The notes: a model not told the origin generated them from the sequence alone. 64,000 nt of DNA from Dyadobacter jiangsuensis (GCF_003014695.1 NZ_PYAS01000012.1:1-64000); one strand, 5' to 3'. Positions 15,665 through 24,763 are shown, counted from the first letter of the stretch. A program made the numbers and translations.

Positions 15665-17995
15665 CTAAGCGCCGAACTTCCATTTGAGGCGGAGCGACGC
15701 ATTGCGGCCCATGTCGTCGGCATAATAGCGGAAGTGGTTCAGGTAATCGCGGTAAACCGTATTGAACAGGTTCTGCACATTGATACCGATTTCCAACTGC
15801 TGTTTTTCAGACACTTTCAACGACGCACCGGCTTGCAGGCTCCACAGCGAATAGGCTTTCGGCGGCGGCAGGAAGTCGCTGTTTGCAGGTACTCGCTTTT
15901 GTTCCGCTACCAGCAGATTACCGATTGAGATAAACCCGTCCTTCCATTTGCCACGATCGGCGAGCTGGTATTTCAGCGCATTATCCAATCGGTTGGGCGG
16001 GATCATCACCAGGTATCCGTCGTTGCGCTCGTCGTACACTCGCAGATAGGTGAGCTTGCTTGAAATCGTGGTGCGCTTCACAAATTCCCAGCTTCCCGAA
16101 ACGTCGATGCCCTTGAAAGAAGCATCGGTTTGCGTGTATTTGAAATAAGGGAATGCGCCCCGGATAGTCAGAATCGGTTCCGGTTGTGGTTTTAGATATA
16201 TAAAATCAAAAATGTAATTGTAATAGCCGCCTACTTCCACGCTCCATTTCGGTGTGGCATATTTGACGCTGGCAATGGAGTTGAGCGCCTTTTCGGGCTG
16301 CAAAGTGGCATCGCCTTTCTCGTAGGCCGCTGCGCCGTGGTGCACGCCGTCACTGAACAGTTCGCTCACGTTGGGTGCGCGCCAGGCTGTACCCACGTTC
16401 ACGCGCGCGGAGAAGCGTTCGGAAAAGTTACGGGTAGCACCGGCAGTGCCCGAGAAATTGCTGAAATCGAAATGATCGGCAATTTTTTCACGATTCACGA
16501 TCCGGTAGGTTTTCAGCGTCCGGTAATCGTAGCGCAGGCCTGCTTCGAGCTCCCATTTGCTGGTCACATACCGCTCGATCCAGAATAGTCCAATATTGAA
16601 TTGGTTGAAATTGGGGATCAGCGGGCGGCCGCTCATGAGGTTGTATTGGTATAATGTGCTCACACCAACCTGCCCGCTGATTTTCCCGGCAATGGGTTTG
16701 TGGTCCCAGACCACGTCGTTTGTCAATGAAGTGAGTTTAAATGTCAGTTCGGGGTGGTTGAGGGCCGCTATACTGTCGTTCCGCGGCCGGTGCAGGTCAA
16801 ACTCGTTGCGGTTGTTATACTGCCGTGCAATGGTCCATTGCAGCCGGTTGCCGTCGTTGAAATGGTAATGCGTTTCGGCTTTCAGTAACTCGTGGGTCGC
16901 GTTCTGATTCGGGCGGTTAATGGCGTAGCTGAAACCGGATTTGACGAACGGCTCGCCGTTTTTGATCACATTGAGCAAATCGGTGACGCTGCCAATATGC
17001 GAGCCGGAGAAAATGCCTATTTGCGTATCGAACCGACTGTAAAACACATCGATGCCTAGTCCTTTATGACGATAACCTGCTGCGAGCGAGAAGTTGTTTT
17101 CGCTGATGCCCGTATTATCGAGGTAATAGTTGGGTGTACGGATATTGCCGCCCCGCTTAATGGTACCCTGTGCGCGCCAGCCGAAGCCTTTTACGAAATT
17201 CAGGCCACCCTGAACGGTACCCGACAAAACGCCTTGCCGGCCGTTGGAAAAACCTACCGCATTCAGTTCGCCGGTAATGGGCTTGTCGATCGGTAACTCT
17301 TCCGGTTCCACCAATATCACCCCTCCAATTGCATCGGAACCATAGCGCACACCCGCGGCACCTTTCACGACCGATATTCTCGTGGCGATGAATGGATCGA
17401 TTTCCGGTGCATGCTCGGAACCCCATTGCTGGCCTTCCTGGCGGATCCCATTATTCATAATTAACACACGGTTGCTATGCAGGCCGTGAATGACGGGTTT
17501 GGCAATGGACGAACCGGTTTGCAGTGTAGTAACGCCAGTGACGCCTTTGAGGCTCTCGCCGAGCGTCTGGCCGCGTGTTTTATCTAAATCAGCCCCTGAA
17601 AGAGTGGTTAGCGGTTGGGAAGAAGGCGCATCCGTACGGTGCGCGGTAATTTCCACATCTTTTAAATGCACTTCCTGTTCGAGCAGGTTGAAGTTTTCTT
17701 CATGCCCTGCCGTCAGATCTATTTTTTGCTGGAATGGGCTGTATCCGATAATGCGGCATTCGAGTGTATAATTTCCCGGACAAAGGTTGCGGAGTTCGTA
17801 ACGGCCATTCTGATCGGTGAATACACCGGTACTCTGCCCCACGATCAATACAGTAGCACCTACAATGGGCTGCCCGGTATGCCGGTCTTTCACGACACCC
17901 TTCACAAAGCATTCACACGCCGGTTTCTGAGCCACGGCTGTCGGCGAAAACAGTGATAGCCAAAGGATGAGGAGTGAAAATCGGAGAGCGGGCAT
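15665..17995 (-). CDS. TonB-dependent outer-membrane receptor, probable metal (zinc) uptake
   Basis: A 776-aa receptor. A signal peptide (about 1-22) is followed by a carboxypeptidase-regulatory-like domain (CFVKGVVKDRHTGQPIVGATV, split here over 30-50), then a plug with VIHGLHSNRVLIMNNG, and a C-terminal beta-barrel ending in Phe-Gly-Ala. It lacks the SusC signatures and no SusD follows, so a metal or chelate ligand is likelier than a glycan. The ATG at 17995 is used because the promoter at 18029-18060 begins transcription near 18022, inside the longer frame. The promoter palindrome, the MerC gene and the Fur-family gene nearby point to zinc. Confidence 0.88.
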   Translation of the reverse strand: MPALRFSLLILWLSLFSPTAVAQKPACECFVKGVVKDRHTGQPIVGATVLIVGQSTGVFTDQNGRYELRNLCPGNYTLECRIIGYSPFQQKIDLTAGHEENFNLLEQEVHLKDVEITAHRTDAPSSQPLTTLSGADLDKTRGQTLGESLKGVTGVTTLQTGSSIAKPVIHGLHSNRVLIMNNGIRQEGQQWGSEHAPEIDPFIATRISVVKGAAGVRYGSDAIGGVILVEPEELPIDKPITGELNAVGFSNGRQGVLSGTVQGGLNFVKGFGWRAQGTIKRGGNIRTPNYYLDNTGISENNFSLAAGYRHKGLGIDVFYSRFDTQIGIFSGSHIGSVTDLLNVIKNGEPFVKSGFSYAINRPNQNATHELLKAETHYHFNDGNRLQWTIARQYNNRNEFDLHRPRNDSIAALNHPELTFKLTSLTNDVVWDHKPIAGKISGQVGVSTLYQYNLMSGRPLIPNFNQFNIGLFWIERYVTSKWELEAGLRYDYRTLKTYRIVNREKIADHFDFSNFSGTAGATRNFSERFSARVNVGTAWRAPNVSELFSDGVHHGAAAYEKGDATLQPEKALNSIASVKYATPKWSVEVGGYYNYIFDFIYLKPQPEPILTIRGAFPYFKYTQTDASFKGIDVSGSWEFVKRTTISSKLTYLRVYDERNDGYLVMIPPNRLDNALKYQLADRGKWKDGFISIGNLLVAEQKRVPANSDFLPPPKAYSLWSLQAGASLKVSEKQQLEIGINVQNLFNTVYRDYLNHFRYYADDMGRNASLRLKWKFGA

Positions 17996-18017
17996 GCAGC
18001 GGGTTACGTTCTTTTTG

Positions 18018-18060
18018 TTACAACGTTGCAAAAATAAGATCATTGCAACTTTGTTGCAAT
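18018..18060 (-). promoter_or_regulatory. TonB receptor promoter with two overlapping palindromes
   Basis: The minus-strand -7 box TATTTTTG (18036-18029) lies 20 bases from ATTG (18060-18057). The perfect 19-bp palindrome ATTGCAAC-TTT-GTTGCAAT (18042-18060) covers the -33 element. A second, imperfect one, TTACAACGTTGCAA (18018-18031), overlaps the -7 box and start point. This arrangement suits repression by a Fur-family dimer. Confidence 0.72.
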
Positions 18061-18111
18061 TAAAATCGGCAAGTATTTTGTCAAATTTTCAGTGGATAAG
18101 GGTCTTAAACG

Positions 18112-18119
18112 TAAATTTG
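18112..18119 (+). promoter_or_regulatory. -7 element for the membrane protein gene
   Basis: TAAATTTG matches TAnnTTTG; the -33 region is weak. Transcription near 18126 fits a TTG start at 18145. Confidence 0.45.
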
Positions 18120-18144
18120 TGCTCCATTTTGCCGCTTTAAATCG

Positions 18145-18903
18145 TTGTCGGATATTCTTTTAACCAAAATCATGCTGATGCCCCCGCTTATTGCCGGGGT
18201 AACAATGGCCGTTCGTAAATGGGGCGAGGGGCTGGGCGGCTGGATCGGCGGGTTCCCCTGGGTGGCTGGGCCGATCTCTTTCTTCATTGCCTTGGAGCAC
18301 GGTGCTGCATTCGCAGCTTCGACTATCCCTTCGGCATTGCTGGGGTCGGTGGGTACGATGCTCTTTGCATTGGTATATGCGACACTTTCCGCCCGAATGC
18401 GTTGGTTACCGACGGTACTGCTTAGCTACGGGGCATTTTTTGTGGTCGCATTGCTTGCGTTGGGGCGTGATATTTCACTTGCGGCGGGAGTGGGGTTGAA
18501 CCTGACGGTGCTGACGCTGGTGTTGTATTTTTTTCCAAAACCTAAAACCAAAGCGGAGTTCAAGAAGCAGCCTTCCTGGGATATTCCATTGCGGATGCTC
18601 GTGGCGACGCTCTTTGTGGTGATACTCACGCAAGCCGCGGATGCGCTAGGCCCGACTTGGAGCGGAATATTGACGCCATTCCCGATTATGACTTCCACGC
18701 TGGCGGTCTTTACGCATTCGCAGCAGGGCTCCGATGCGGCGATCAGGATATTGTATGGTTTGCTGCTCGCCGGGTATGGGTTTGTAGCTTTTCTGATAGG
18801 CGTGGCCTGGCTGGTGCCGCAAATGCCTATTGGTGCTGCCTATGGCATTCTGACGGTGTCGACGATGATCGTCAACGGGGTCACAATAAAACTGATCCGC
18901 TAG
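18145..18903 (+). CDS. Integral membrane protein with an internal duplication, function unknown
   Basis: A 252-aa hydrophobic protein of about seven segments that I do not recognise. Its two halves resemble each other at an offset of about 142 residues: DILLTK (3-8) with DIPLRM (146-151), GFP (36-38) with PFP (178-180), and EHG (51-53) with QQG (193-195). It looks like a tandem-repeat transporter fold. The first repeat begins at residue 3, which supports the TTG start at 18145 over the ATG at 18172. It is divergent from the TonB receptor, and the palindromic operators lie upstream of it, but whether it belongs to the metal regulon is open. Confidence 0.7.
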   Translation: MSDILLTKIMLMPPLIAGVTMAVRKWGEGLGGWIGGFPWVAGPISFFIALEHGAAFAASTIPSALLGSVGTMLFALVYATLSARMRWLPTVLLSYGAFFVVALLALGRDISLAAGVGLNLTVLTLVLYFFPKPKTKAEFKKQPSWDIPLRMLVATLFVVILTQAADALGPTWSGILTPFPIMTSTLAVFTHSQQGSDAAIRILYGLLLAGYGFVAFLIGVAWLVPQMPIGAAYGILTVSTMIVNGVTIKLIR

Positions 18904-18950
18904 CACAGCCAACGGATCAGGTATTTGTTTGCGTAAAATCTTCTGTTTGC

Positions 18951-20012
18951 CTAAACTCTTTCCAGTTTCACCGGATAAGTCTTCTTCGCATTCCACTGAC
19001 ATACGTAAATGTTGTGGTCGTTGTCGACACACACATCGTGGCAATGCATGAATATTGGTTTTTCCTGTACCATCAGTTGCAACTCGCCGTTGCGGTATTC
19101 CGGTTTGGTACCGCCCGGGTTTGAAATTACTTTATTGGCTTTGTCAATGATCGTTACGAAGCCCGAATTCGGCGTCTGGTTCAGGTAGCGCAGGCGCGAC
19201 CAGCATACTCCCGCATAAAGCGTATCGTCTTTGAAAACCGGGCGGCAAACGAATGCGCCGGGCAGGAATATGGTGCTGAGGTATTTCCCATCCAAAGTGA
19301 ATTTCTTGAACGCATTGTGCGCGCGCGAAGTGACGATGAGCGTTGGATTCGCTTTATCACGGTAGTCGATCGCGATGCCGTGGGCGGTGGAGAACTGCGA
19401 ATCACCGTCGCCCGAGCCACCGAACTTGTCGATAAACTCGCCCTTGGGCGTGTATCTCAAAATCCATTGCGAGCCGTAACCGTCGGCAATGTAAATGGTA
19501 CCGTCGGGGCCAATCGCCGTTTCAGTGGGTTTGAATGGATCTGCTTCTTTGTAGGCACCTACTTTCGATGGATGTTCGATGGTAAGCAGGATTTTCCCTT
19601 TCAAATCTGTTTTGAAGACCTTGCCGATGTTCGGGTCGCTGATAAACAGGAACTCTTCTCCGTTTGCATTCCACAAGGTAAGCCCGTGTCCGCCGGGAAA
19701 CTCGTGTCCCCAGCTTTCAAGCAGCTTGCCCGAGCGGTCATAGATAAGGATATTGTTTTTAACTTCATCACCCACCATAATCAGCCTGCCTTTGCTGTCC
19801 TGCACCATTTCGTGGCAGTTGTTGACAGGAAACTGGGACGCGTCGAGGTTACCCCAGCCCTGGTGTACCTTATAACGGTGGCTACCATGGCCGATCACCT
19901 CGCCATCCACCTTCGGTTTGGCGTGCAGGATGTAGAACGGTTTAAAAGTAATGGCGGCGGCAGTGGCTGCGGTAATCTTTGCAAACTGACGGCGGGAATG
20001 TGTTTCGGACAT
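18951..20012 (-). CDS. Tat-exported NHL/six-bladed beta-propeller protein
   Basis: A 353-aa protein with a twin-arginine signal (HSRRQFAKITAATAAA, residues 5-20). The mature part has repeated propeller-blade motifs: DSKGRLIMVGD, GPDGTIYIADGYGSQ, DNDHNIYVCQWN, as in NHL-repeat or peptidyl-alpha-hydroxyglycine lyase-like folds. His residues such as NCHEM and MHCHD could bind a metal. The function is unknown; related secreted propellers often occur with sugar oxidoreductases in Bacteroidota. The ATG at 20012 is chosen because the RR motif should be close to the N-terminus. No operon partner is evident. Confidence 0.8.
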   Translation of the reverse strand: MSETHSRRQFAKITAATAAAITFKPFYILHAKPKVDGEVIGHGSHRYKVHQGWGNLDASQFPVNNCHEMVQDSKGRLIMVGDEVKNNILIYDRSGKLLESWGHEFPGGHGLTLWNANGEEFLFISDPNIGKVFKTDLKGKILLTIEHPSKVGAYKEADPFKPTETAIGPDGTIYIADGYGSQWILRYTPKGEFIDKFGGSGDGDSQFSTAHGIAIDYRDKANPTLIVTSRAHNAFKKFTLDGKYLSTIFLPGAFVCRPVFKDDTLYAGVCWSRLRYLNQTPNSGFVTIIDKANKVISNPGGTKPEYRNGELQLMVQEKPIFMHCHDVCVDNDHNIYVCQWNAKKTYPVKLERV

Positions 20013-20084
20013 GACGAATCTTTTTAATTTTTGAAAAAAGACCAAATATCCGAATTCTTACTATTTGTTCATACATAGTTTTGA

Positions 20085-21044
20085 TCAACTGGCCGAGTAG
20101 CGTTTTCCGTATCGGTTGAGCCAGTCGAGCAGGCGGTTCACATCTTGCATTCTAAATAGCTCGCTGCCAGAGTTCATCGTGGCAGCAGTACCGCAGGCGA
20201 CGCCCATTCGCACGGCCTCTCGGTAGGATTTGCCTTGCGACAATGTCCATACAATTCCGGCCAGCATGCTGTCGCCAGCCCCAACGGTACTCTTCGGCTG
20301 CACGGGAGGAGCGGGGATGTGCTCCACCTGGTCTTCGGTGACGAGCATTGCGCCCATTGCGCCCATGGATACGATCACGATCTCGCATTGCCCGCGTATG
20401 ATCAGCGCGCGAGCCGCGTCATCGACTTCATCCATTTCCAATTTATCGACGCCCACCAGCTCGCTAAGCTCGGTAATATTGGGTTTTAAAAGATATACAC
20501 CTGCCTCGGTGGCATAGCGCAGCGCATCGCCGGAAGTGTCGGCAATAAACCGGGCGCCCTGGTTGTGTGCTATTTTGGCGATTTGTCCGTAAAAATCCGA
20601 GGGAACCCCTGGCGGAAGGCTACCGCTGGCGATAATGTAGGACGGTTTCGGGTCGAGCTCTTCCATCGTTTCGAGGATCGAGCGTACTTCGGTCGGCATC
20701 ATTTCCGTGCCGGGCATTCCGAAGCGGTACTGGAAACCTGTACTGGTTTCGAGAACGTGAAAGTTTTCACGTGTCCATTGTTTCGTTTCGATCACCATAG
20801 TCTCCACGCCCTCGCTTTTTACGAGTTTATGCAGGCGCTGGCCGGTAGGGCCGCCTACGGTGAATATGGCGATCGGATTACCTCCCAGCCTGTGAATGGC
20901 CTTCGCGACGTTGATACCCCCACCTCCTGCCTCGAAATTGGGTGCGTCGCAACGCAGTTTGTTGTCGGGGACGATGCGCGGCACATTGGAGCTTTTGTCG
21001 AGCGCGGGATTTATTGTAAGGGTTACAATCGGTCCGGTAGCCAT
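20085..21044 (-). CDS. pfkB: 6-phosphofructokinase II (PfkB family)
   Basis: A 319-aa ribokinase-fold sugar kinase. It aligns by memory with E. coli PfkB over its full length: LTLTINPALD-like start, KLRC.AP.FE.GGGGINVA (about 29-47), WTREN, YRF.MPG, SGSLPPGV, and the catalytic STVGAGDSM near 250. It should phosphorylate fructose-6-phosphate at C1 (or a related hexose phosphate such as tagatose-6-phosphate) with ATP. It lies about 100 bases downstream of an SDR-like gene on the same strand. Confidence 0.88.
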   Translation of the reverse strand: MATGPIVTLTINPALDKSSNVPRIVPDNKLRCDAPNFEAGGGGINVAKAIHRLGGNPIAIFTVGGPTGQRLHKLVKSEGVETMVIETKQWTRENFHVLETSTGFQYRFGMPGTEMMPTEVRSILETMEELDPKPSYIIASGSLPPGVPSDFYGQIAKIAHNQGARFIADTSGDALRYATEAGVYLLKPNITELSELVGVDKLEMDEVDDAARALIIRGQCEIVIVSMGAMGAMLVTEDQVEHIPAPPVQPKSTVGAGDSMLAGIVWTLSQGKSYREAVRMGVACGTAATMNSGSELFRMQDVNRLLDWLNRYGKRYSAS

Positions 21045-21148
21045 AGGAGTACGGTGTCTGGTGAACTATTTTACGCGAATAAAAGAAAAAAAGCGATTCT
21101 CTCTGCGTTCATAGCAATTTCTTCACAGCGCAGCCGTTTGGGAGGCCG

Positions 21149-21841
21149 TCAGTATTGCTCTTCCAGCACGCTGCGTCCGCCGTCGACCACGAGCACCTGC
21201 CCGTTAGTAAAGCGGGCGTGATCCGACAGCAGATACACCGCCGCGCCGTCGAGGTCGGCAGGCATGGAAGTATCGGTTGAAATTACATTGATACGAATAT
21301 CGTGCCCGGCGTAGGCCGCCGCAATGGATTTGGAGAAACCTATCATGGCGGCTTTGGAAGTTGCCCCCGCGTGGCTTGCGAGGTTGCTTTCCACGCCAGC
21401 GACTTCCGGGCTCAGGTTAAGAATCGAACCCCCTTTGTTCATCCCCATGAAAGTCCTTACAGCAGCCTGGTTCGAGAGCATGAGCGAGGTCAGGTTCTGA
21501 TCCAGCGTTTTGCGCCAGCTTTCAAGGTCCAGGTTATGCAATGGGCCGTCCATTGCGGGTTCTTCATGTTCTTCCGGGGCGTGATACAATGCGTCAAAAC
21601 TTCCGAATTCGCGTATACAGAGCTGGATAGCGTCCAGCGCCGTCTGAGGCTGCGTAGCGTCACCTTGTTTGGCTCTTGCATTGCTTCCCAGGTTGAGCTC
21701 TGCCATCAGGCAGCTCTCCGGGTTGCGCCCCACTACCACCACATTCGCGCCGTTTCGGACAAAGGCTTGTGCCGCGGAAAGTCCCGCGCCGGTGGTTCCT
21801 CCGATAACGACAATCGATTTATTTATGAGCCAGGTTTCCAT
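21149..21841 (-). CDS. SDR-like protein with the catalytic tyrosine missing
   Basis: A 230-aa protein with the SDR Rossmann fold: GGTTGAGLS near 14-22, NVVVVGRN, DAT near 61-63, and a C-terminal VVDGG. At the active site, normal SDRs have YxxxK; here the sequence around Lys is GATSK, so the Tyr position is Gly. It probably binds a dinucleotide but cannot use the usual proton relay. No frameshift is seen, and the gene has an intact start and stop. It is upstream of pfkB on the same strand. A true SDR with YAMTK is at 10070-10867 for comparison. Confidence 0.8.
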   Translation of the reverse strand: METWLINKSIVVIGGTTGAGLSAAQAFVRNGANVVVVGRNPESCLMAELNLGSNARAKQGDATQPQTALDAIQLCIREFGSFDALYHAPEEHEEPAMDGPLHNLDLESWRKTLDQNLTSLMLSNQAAVRTFMGMNKGGSILNLSPEVAGVESNLASHAGATSKAAMIGFSKSIAAAYAGHDIRINVISTDTSMPADLDGAAVYLLSDHARFTNGQVLVVDGGRSVLEEQY

Positions 21842-21894
21842 TGAAAATAATATAGTGTTTTTGTGTAAAAGTAGGATTATTGGGGTGAAAAAAG

Positions 21895-21929
21895 AAGCGC
21901 CCTGCGTCTTTGGAAGAGGCAGGGCGCTT
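21895..21929 (-). terminator. Terminator after clpX
   Basis: The 11-bp perfect stem AAGCGCCCTGC (21895-21905) pairs with GCAGGGCGCTT (21919-21929). On the minus strand it runs into six T a few bases on. Confidence 0.82.
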
Positions 21930-21953
21930 GTAAATATGCTAATGTAATGATTG

Positions 21954-23198
21954 CTAGGCCACTGAGCGAAGCAATGCCATCGAAGATTTCTCGAATTTGT
22001 CTTTTGCGTAGTCGAGCGACAGCGTGAATTCTTTCACATCCTTTTGCGAGGGCAGATCGAACATCGCGTCGGTCATAATGGATTCGCAAATCGCGCGCAA
22101 ACCACGGGCTCCGAGCTTGTAGATCATCGCCTGGTCGACAATGTAATCAAGCACCGCGTCTTCGAAATGCAGGGTAATGCCTTCCATCGCGAAAAGTTTG
22201 CTGTATTGCTTTACCAATGCATTTTTCGGCTCGGTAAGGATGCGGCGTAATGTTTCGCGGTCCAGCGGATTCAAGTGCGTGAGTACCGGCAGACGACCGA
22301 TCAATTCAGGGATTAATCCGAATGATTTAAGGTCCATAGCCGTTACGTAACGCATCAGGTTTCCTTTATCAAATATCTCGATAATGCGGTTGTCGCCATT
22401 GAAGCCGATCGGGCGCGTGTTGATACGCTTTCCGATGTGGCGCTCGATGCCGTCGAATGCACCGCCGCAGATGAAGAGGATGTTTTCGGTATTCAAAGAA
22501 ATCATCTTCTGATCGGGGTGCTTGCGGCCTCCTTGTGGCGGCACGTTCACGATCGAGCCTTCGAGCAGTTTCAGCAGCGCCTGCTGAACACCTTCACCGC
22601 TTACGTCGCGGGTAATGGAAGGGTTGTCGGACTTGCGGGCGATCTTATCGATCTCGTCAATGTATACGATACCACGTTCTGCCGCTTCCACATTGTAATC
22701 CGCAGCTTGGAGCAGGCGGGTCAGGATCGTTTCAACGTCTTCACCCACATAACCGGCCTCGGTAACCACCGTAGCATCGGCTACGCAGAAAGGTACTTGC
22801 AGAATGCGTGCAATGGATTTCGCGAGATAGGTTTTACCGGTACCGGTTTCGCCTACCATAATAATGTTGGATTTCTCGATCACAACGTCGTCCTCGGTAC
22901 TTGCCTGGTTCAGACGTTTGTAGTGGTTGTATACCGCCACCGCCAGCGAGCGTTTCGCTTCGTCCTGGCCAATTACATATTGTTCGAGGAAATGCTTGAT
23001 ATCAGCGGGGGGAATGGGCTTTAATTTCGGAAGCTTCGATTTCTTCTCTTTCTTATCCTCCTTCGGTCCCAGCTCTTCGGTAACTACCTGATGCCCCTGG
23101 GCAATGCAGTGGTTACAAATGTGAGCGTCAATCCCGGATAGAAGCAAATCAACTTCGCTTTTTTTACGTCCGCAGAACGAACAACTTACTTGTGCCAT
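21954..23198 (-). CDS. clpX: ATP-dependent Clp protease ATP-binding subunit ClpX
   Basis: A 414-aa AAA+ unfoldase that recognises substrates and threads them into ClpP. The N-terminal zinc-binding domain has Cys6, Cys9, Cys28 and Cys31. The ATPase has Walker A GETGTGKT at about 118-125, Walker B VYIDEIDK, and a sensor-2 GARGLR near 375. The IGF-like ClpP-contact loop appears as HIGKR/RPIGF in the expected region. clpP is upstream on the same strand, but a terminator (23394-23420) separates them, so clpX is probably transcribed separately as well. Confidence 0.97.
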   Translation of the reverse strand: MAQVSCSFCGRKKSEVDLLLSGIDAHICNHCIAQGHQVVTEELGPKEDKKEKKSKLPKLKPIPPADIKHFLEQYVIGQDEAKRSLAVAVYNHYKRLNQASTEDDVVIEKSNIIMVGETGTGKTYLAKSIARILQVPFCVADATVVTEAGYVGEDVETILTRLLQAADYNVEAAERGIVYIDEIDKIARKSDNPSITRDVSGEGVQQALLKLLEGSIVNVPPQGGRKHPDQKMISLNTENILFICGGAFDGIERHIGKRINTRPIGFNGDNRIIEIFDKGNLMRYVTAMDLKSFGLIPELIGRLPVLTHLNPLDRETLRRILTEPKNALVKQYSKLFAMEGITLHFEDAVLDYIVDQAMIYKLGARGLRAICESIMTDAMFDLPSQKDVKEFTLSLDYAKDKFEKSSMALLRSVA

Positions 23199-23393
23199 CG
23201 ATTCGATTTTAGCAGTTTTGTGAATGTTTCAGGCTCCGAAAAGCCATGGTAAACAAACGTGTGAGTCAAAGTAACAAGAAGACCGACTGTAATGTTCAAT
23301 CTTCCTTTCAATTGACAATTAGAGGTTATCTTAATGCAAATTTCCGGTTTTTTGACCGGGTTACCAAATCAAGGTTAGGCCATATACTAAAAA

Positions 23394-23420
23394 CGCCCCG
23401 ACAGCCAGGCTGCCGGAGCG
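23394..23420 (-). terminator. Terminator after clpP
   Basis: On the minus strand, CGCTCCGGCAGCC pairs with GGCTGTCGGGGCG (with G-T pairs) and is followed by TTTTTAGT. Confidence 0.8.
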
Positions 23421-23441
23421 ATGTTTGAAAGGTCATTCAAC

Positions 23442-24116
23442 TTATTTTTCGCGGGTCAGAACCTCGTCGATCAAGCCGTATTCTTTCGCTTCTGTCGCTT
23501 TCAACCACTTGTCACGGTCAGAATCCAGGCCGATTTGCTCGGGCGTCTGACCGGTGTGGTGCGCCAGGATTTCGTACAGCTCGTGACGGAGTTTCACGAT
23601 CTCGCGGGTGGTGATTTCGATATCGACCGAAGTTCCCTGCGCGCCGCCGGATGGCTGGTGGATCATCACACGAGCGTGCGGGAGCGCCGAGCGCTTGCCT
23701 GCCGCGCCGCCTGCGAGCAACACCGCGCCCATAGAAGCCGCGAGGCTGGTACACACGGTCGCTACGTCGGGACGCACATATTGCATGGTGTCGTAAATAC
23801 CCAGACCGGCGTAAACCGAGCCGCCGGGGCTGTTGATATACATCAGGATGTCCTTTTTAGGATCTGCCGATTCGAGGAAGAGTAGCTGCGCTACAATAAT
23901 GTTGGCGATATTGTCGTCCACGCCGGTGCCCATAAAAATAATGCGGTCGGCCATCAGACGGGAGAATACGTCGACCTCGCGGAAGTTCATCGGGCGTTCC
24001 TCGATTACCGAACGGGTCATGTTTTCAACAGAGTGGTTCATGTAACCGTCCACGGTCAGACCATTCATTCCCAGGTGGTGAACGGCATATTTTCTAAATT
24101 CATTTCCGTAATTCAT
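23442..24116 (-). CDS. clpP: ATP-dependent Clp protease proteolytic subunit
   Basis: A 224-aa serine peptidase that forms the double-heptamer chamber. Catalytic Ser128 lies in SLAASMGA, His153 in RVMIHQPSGG, and the Asp is in the region LDSDRDKW near 200. The N-terminal stretch of about 25 residues before ENMTRSVIEERP is the part processed in other ClpPs. It is upstream of clpX and downstream of tig, as in many bacteria, but an XRE regulator lies antisense between it and tig. Confidence 0.97.
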   Translation of the reverse strand: MNYGNEFRKYAVHHLGMNGLTVDGYMNHSVENMTRSVIEERPMNFREVDVFSRLMADRIIFMGTGVDDNIANIIVAQLLFLESADPKKDILMYINSPGGSVYAGLGIYDTMQYVRPDVATVCTSLAASMGAVLLAGGAAGKRSALPHARVMIHQPSGGAQGTSVDIEITTREIVKLRHELYEILAHHTGQTPEQIGLDSDRDKWLKATEAKEYGLIDEVLTREK

Positions 24117-24365
24117 CGAAAAAATTAATTTTTAATTTATCAATAGTTAAAGGGCAACTGAGTTGGAGAACAAAAAGCAATATAGCTTAGTTTCTGTTTA
24201 TATCGCCGCAGGTTTCCCGGTTGCATGGCACAAATTTGACTATTTCAACGAATAATCCTTGTCAATTTCGGCGATAAATTATCGAAAAATGCGACAGTCA
24301 TCAGCCCTGTTCAATGACTAGATTGCAGCATAAAAACGTTATACCACGCTTAATAACCGGACATT

Positions 24366-24740
24366 ATGAACGTGACATCCAATTTATCAGAGAAAATACG
24401 GCAGATACGGCTGCAAAAAGGCCTTTCGCAGGAAAATATGGCAGACATGCTTGGGCTGTCGACAACAGCTTATGGAGATATCGAACGCGGCCGCACGGAG
24501 CTTTCTGTTTCACGGCTTGAAAATGTAGCCAAGCTGCTCGACGTGCCGCTGCCGGAGTTGCTGGGCATTGATGTGTCGATGTCGGAAACGGAATGGCTCC
24601 GCCAGGAAAATACCCGGATATTAGCGGAAAACCGCCGTCTTCAAAATGAGCTGGATCAATGGAAGCTGAAATTCCGGCAGCTGTTCGGCGACGGCATTAT
24701 CCGGCAGATAGGAGAGGAGCGCCAGCGCATTGGTTTTTAA
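24366..24740 (+). CDS. XRE family regulator with C-terminal coiled coil
   Basis: A 124-aa regulator. Residues about 8-65 form a helix-turn-helix (LSEKIRQIRLQKGLSQENMA, GLSTTAYGDIERGR), followed by a heptad-rich coiled coil from about 72 to 110 (RQENTRILAENRRLQNELDQ, 20 residues), which should mediate dimers. It is transcribed opposite to tig and clpP and lies between them, and its stop is convergent with tig. The target is unknown. No clear promoter box is visible in the roughly 250 bases between it and clpP. Confidence 0.82.
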   Translation: MNVTSNLSEKIRQIRLQKGLSQENMADMLGLSTTAYGDIERGRTELSVSRLENVAKLLDVPLPELLGIDVSMSETEWLRQENTRILAENRRLQNELDQWKLKFRQLFGDGIIRQIGEERQRIGF

Positions 24741-24763
24741 TGCATTTGGCTTAAACAAAAAAA

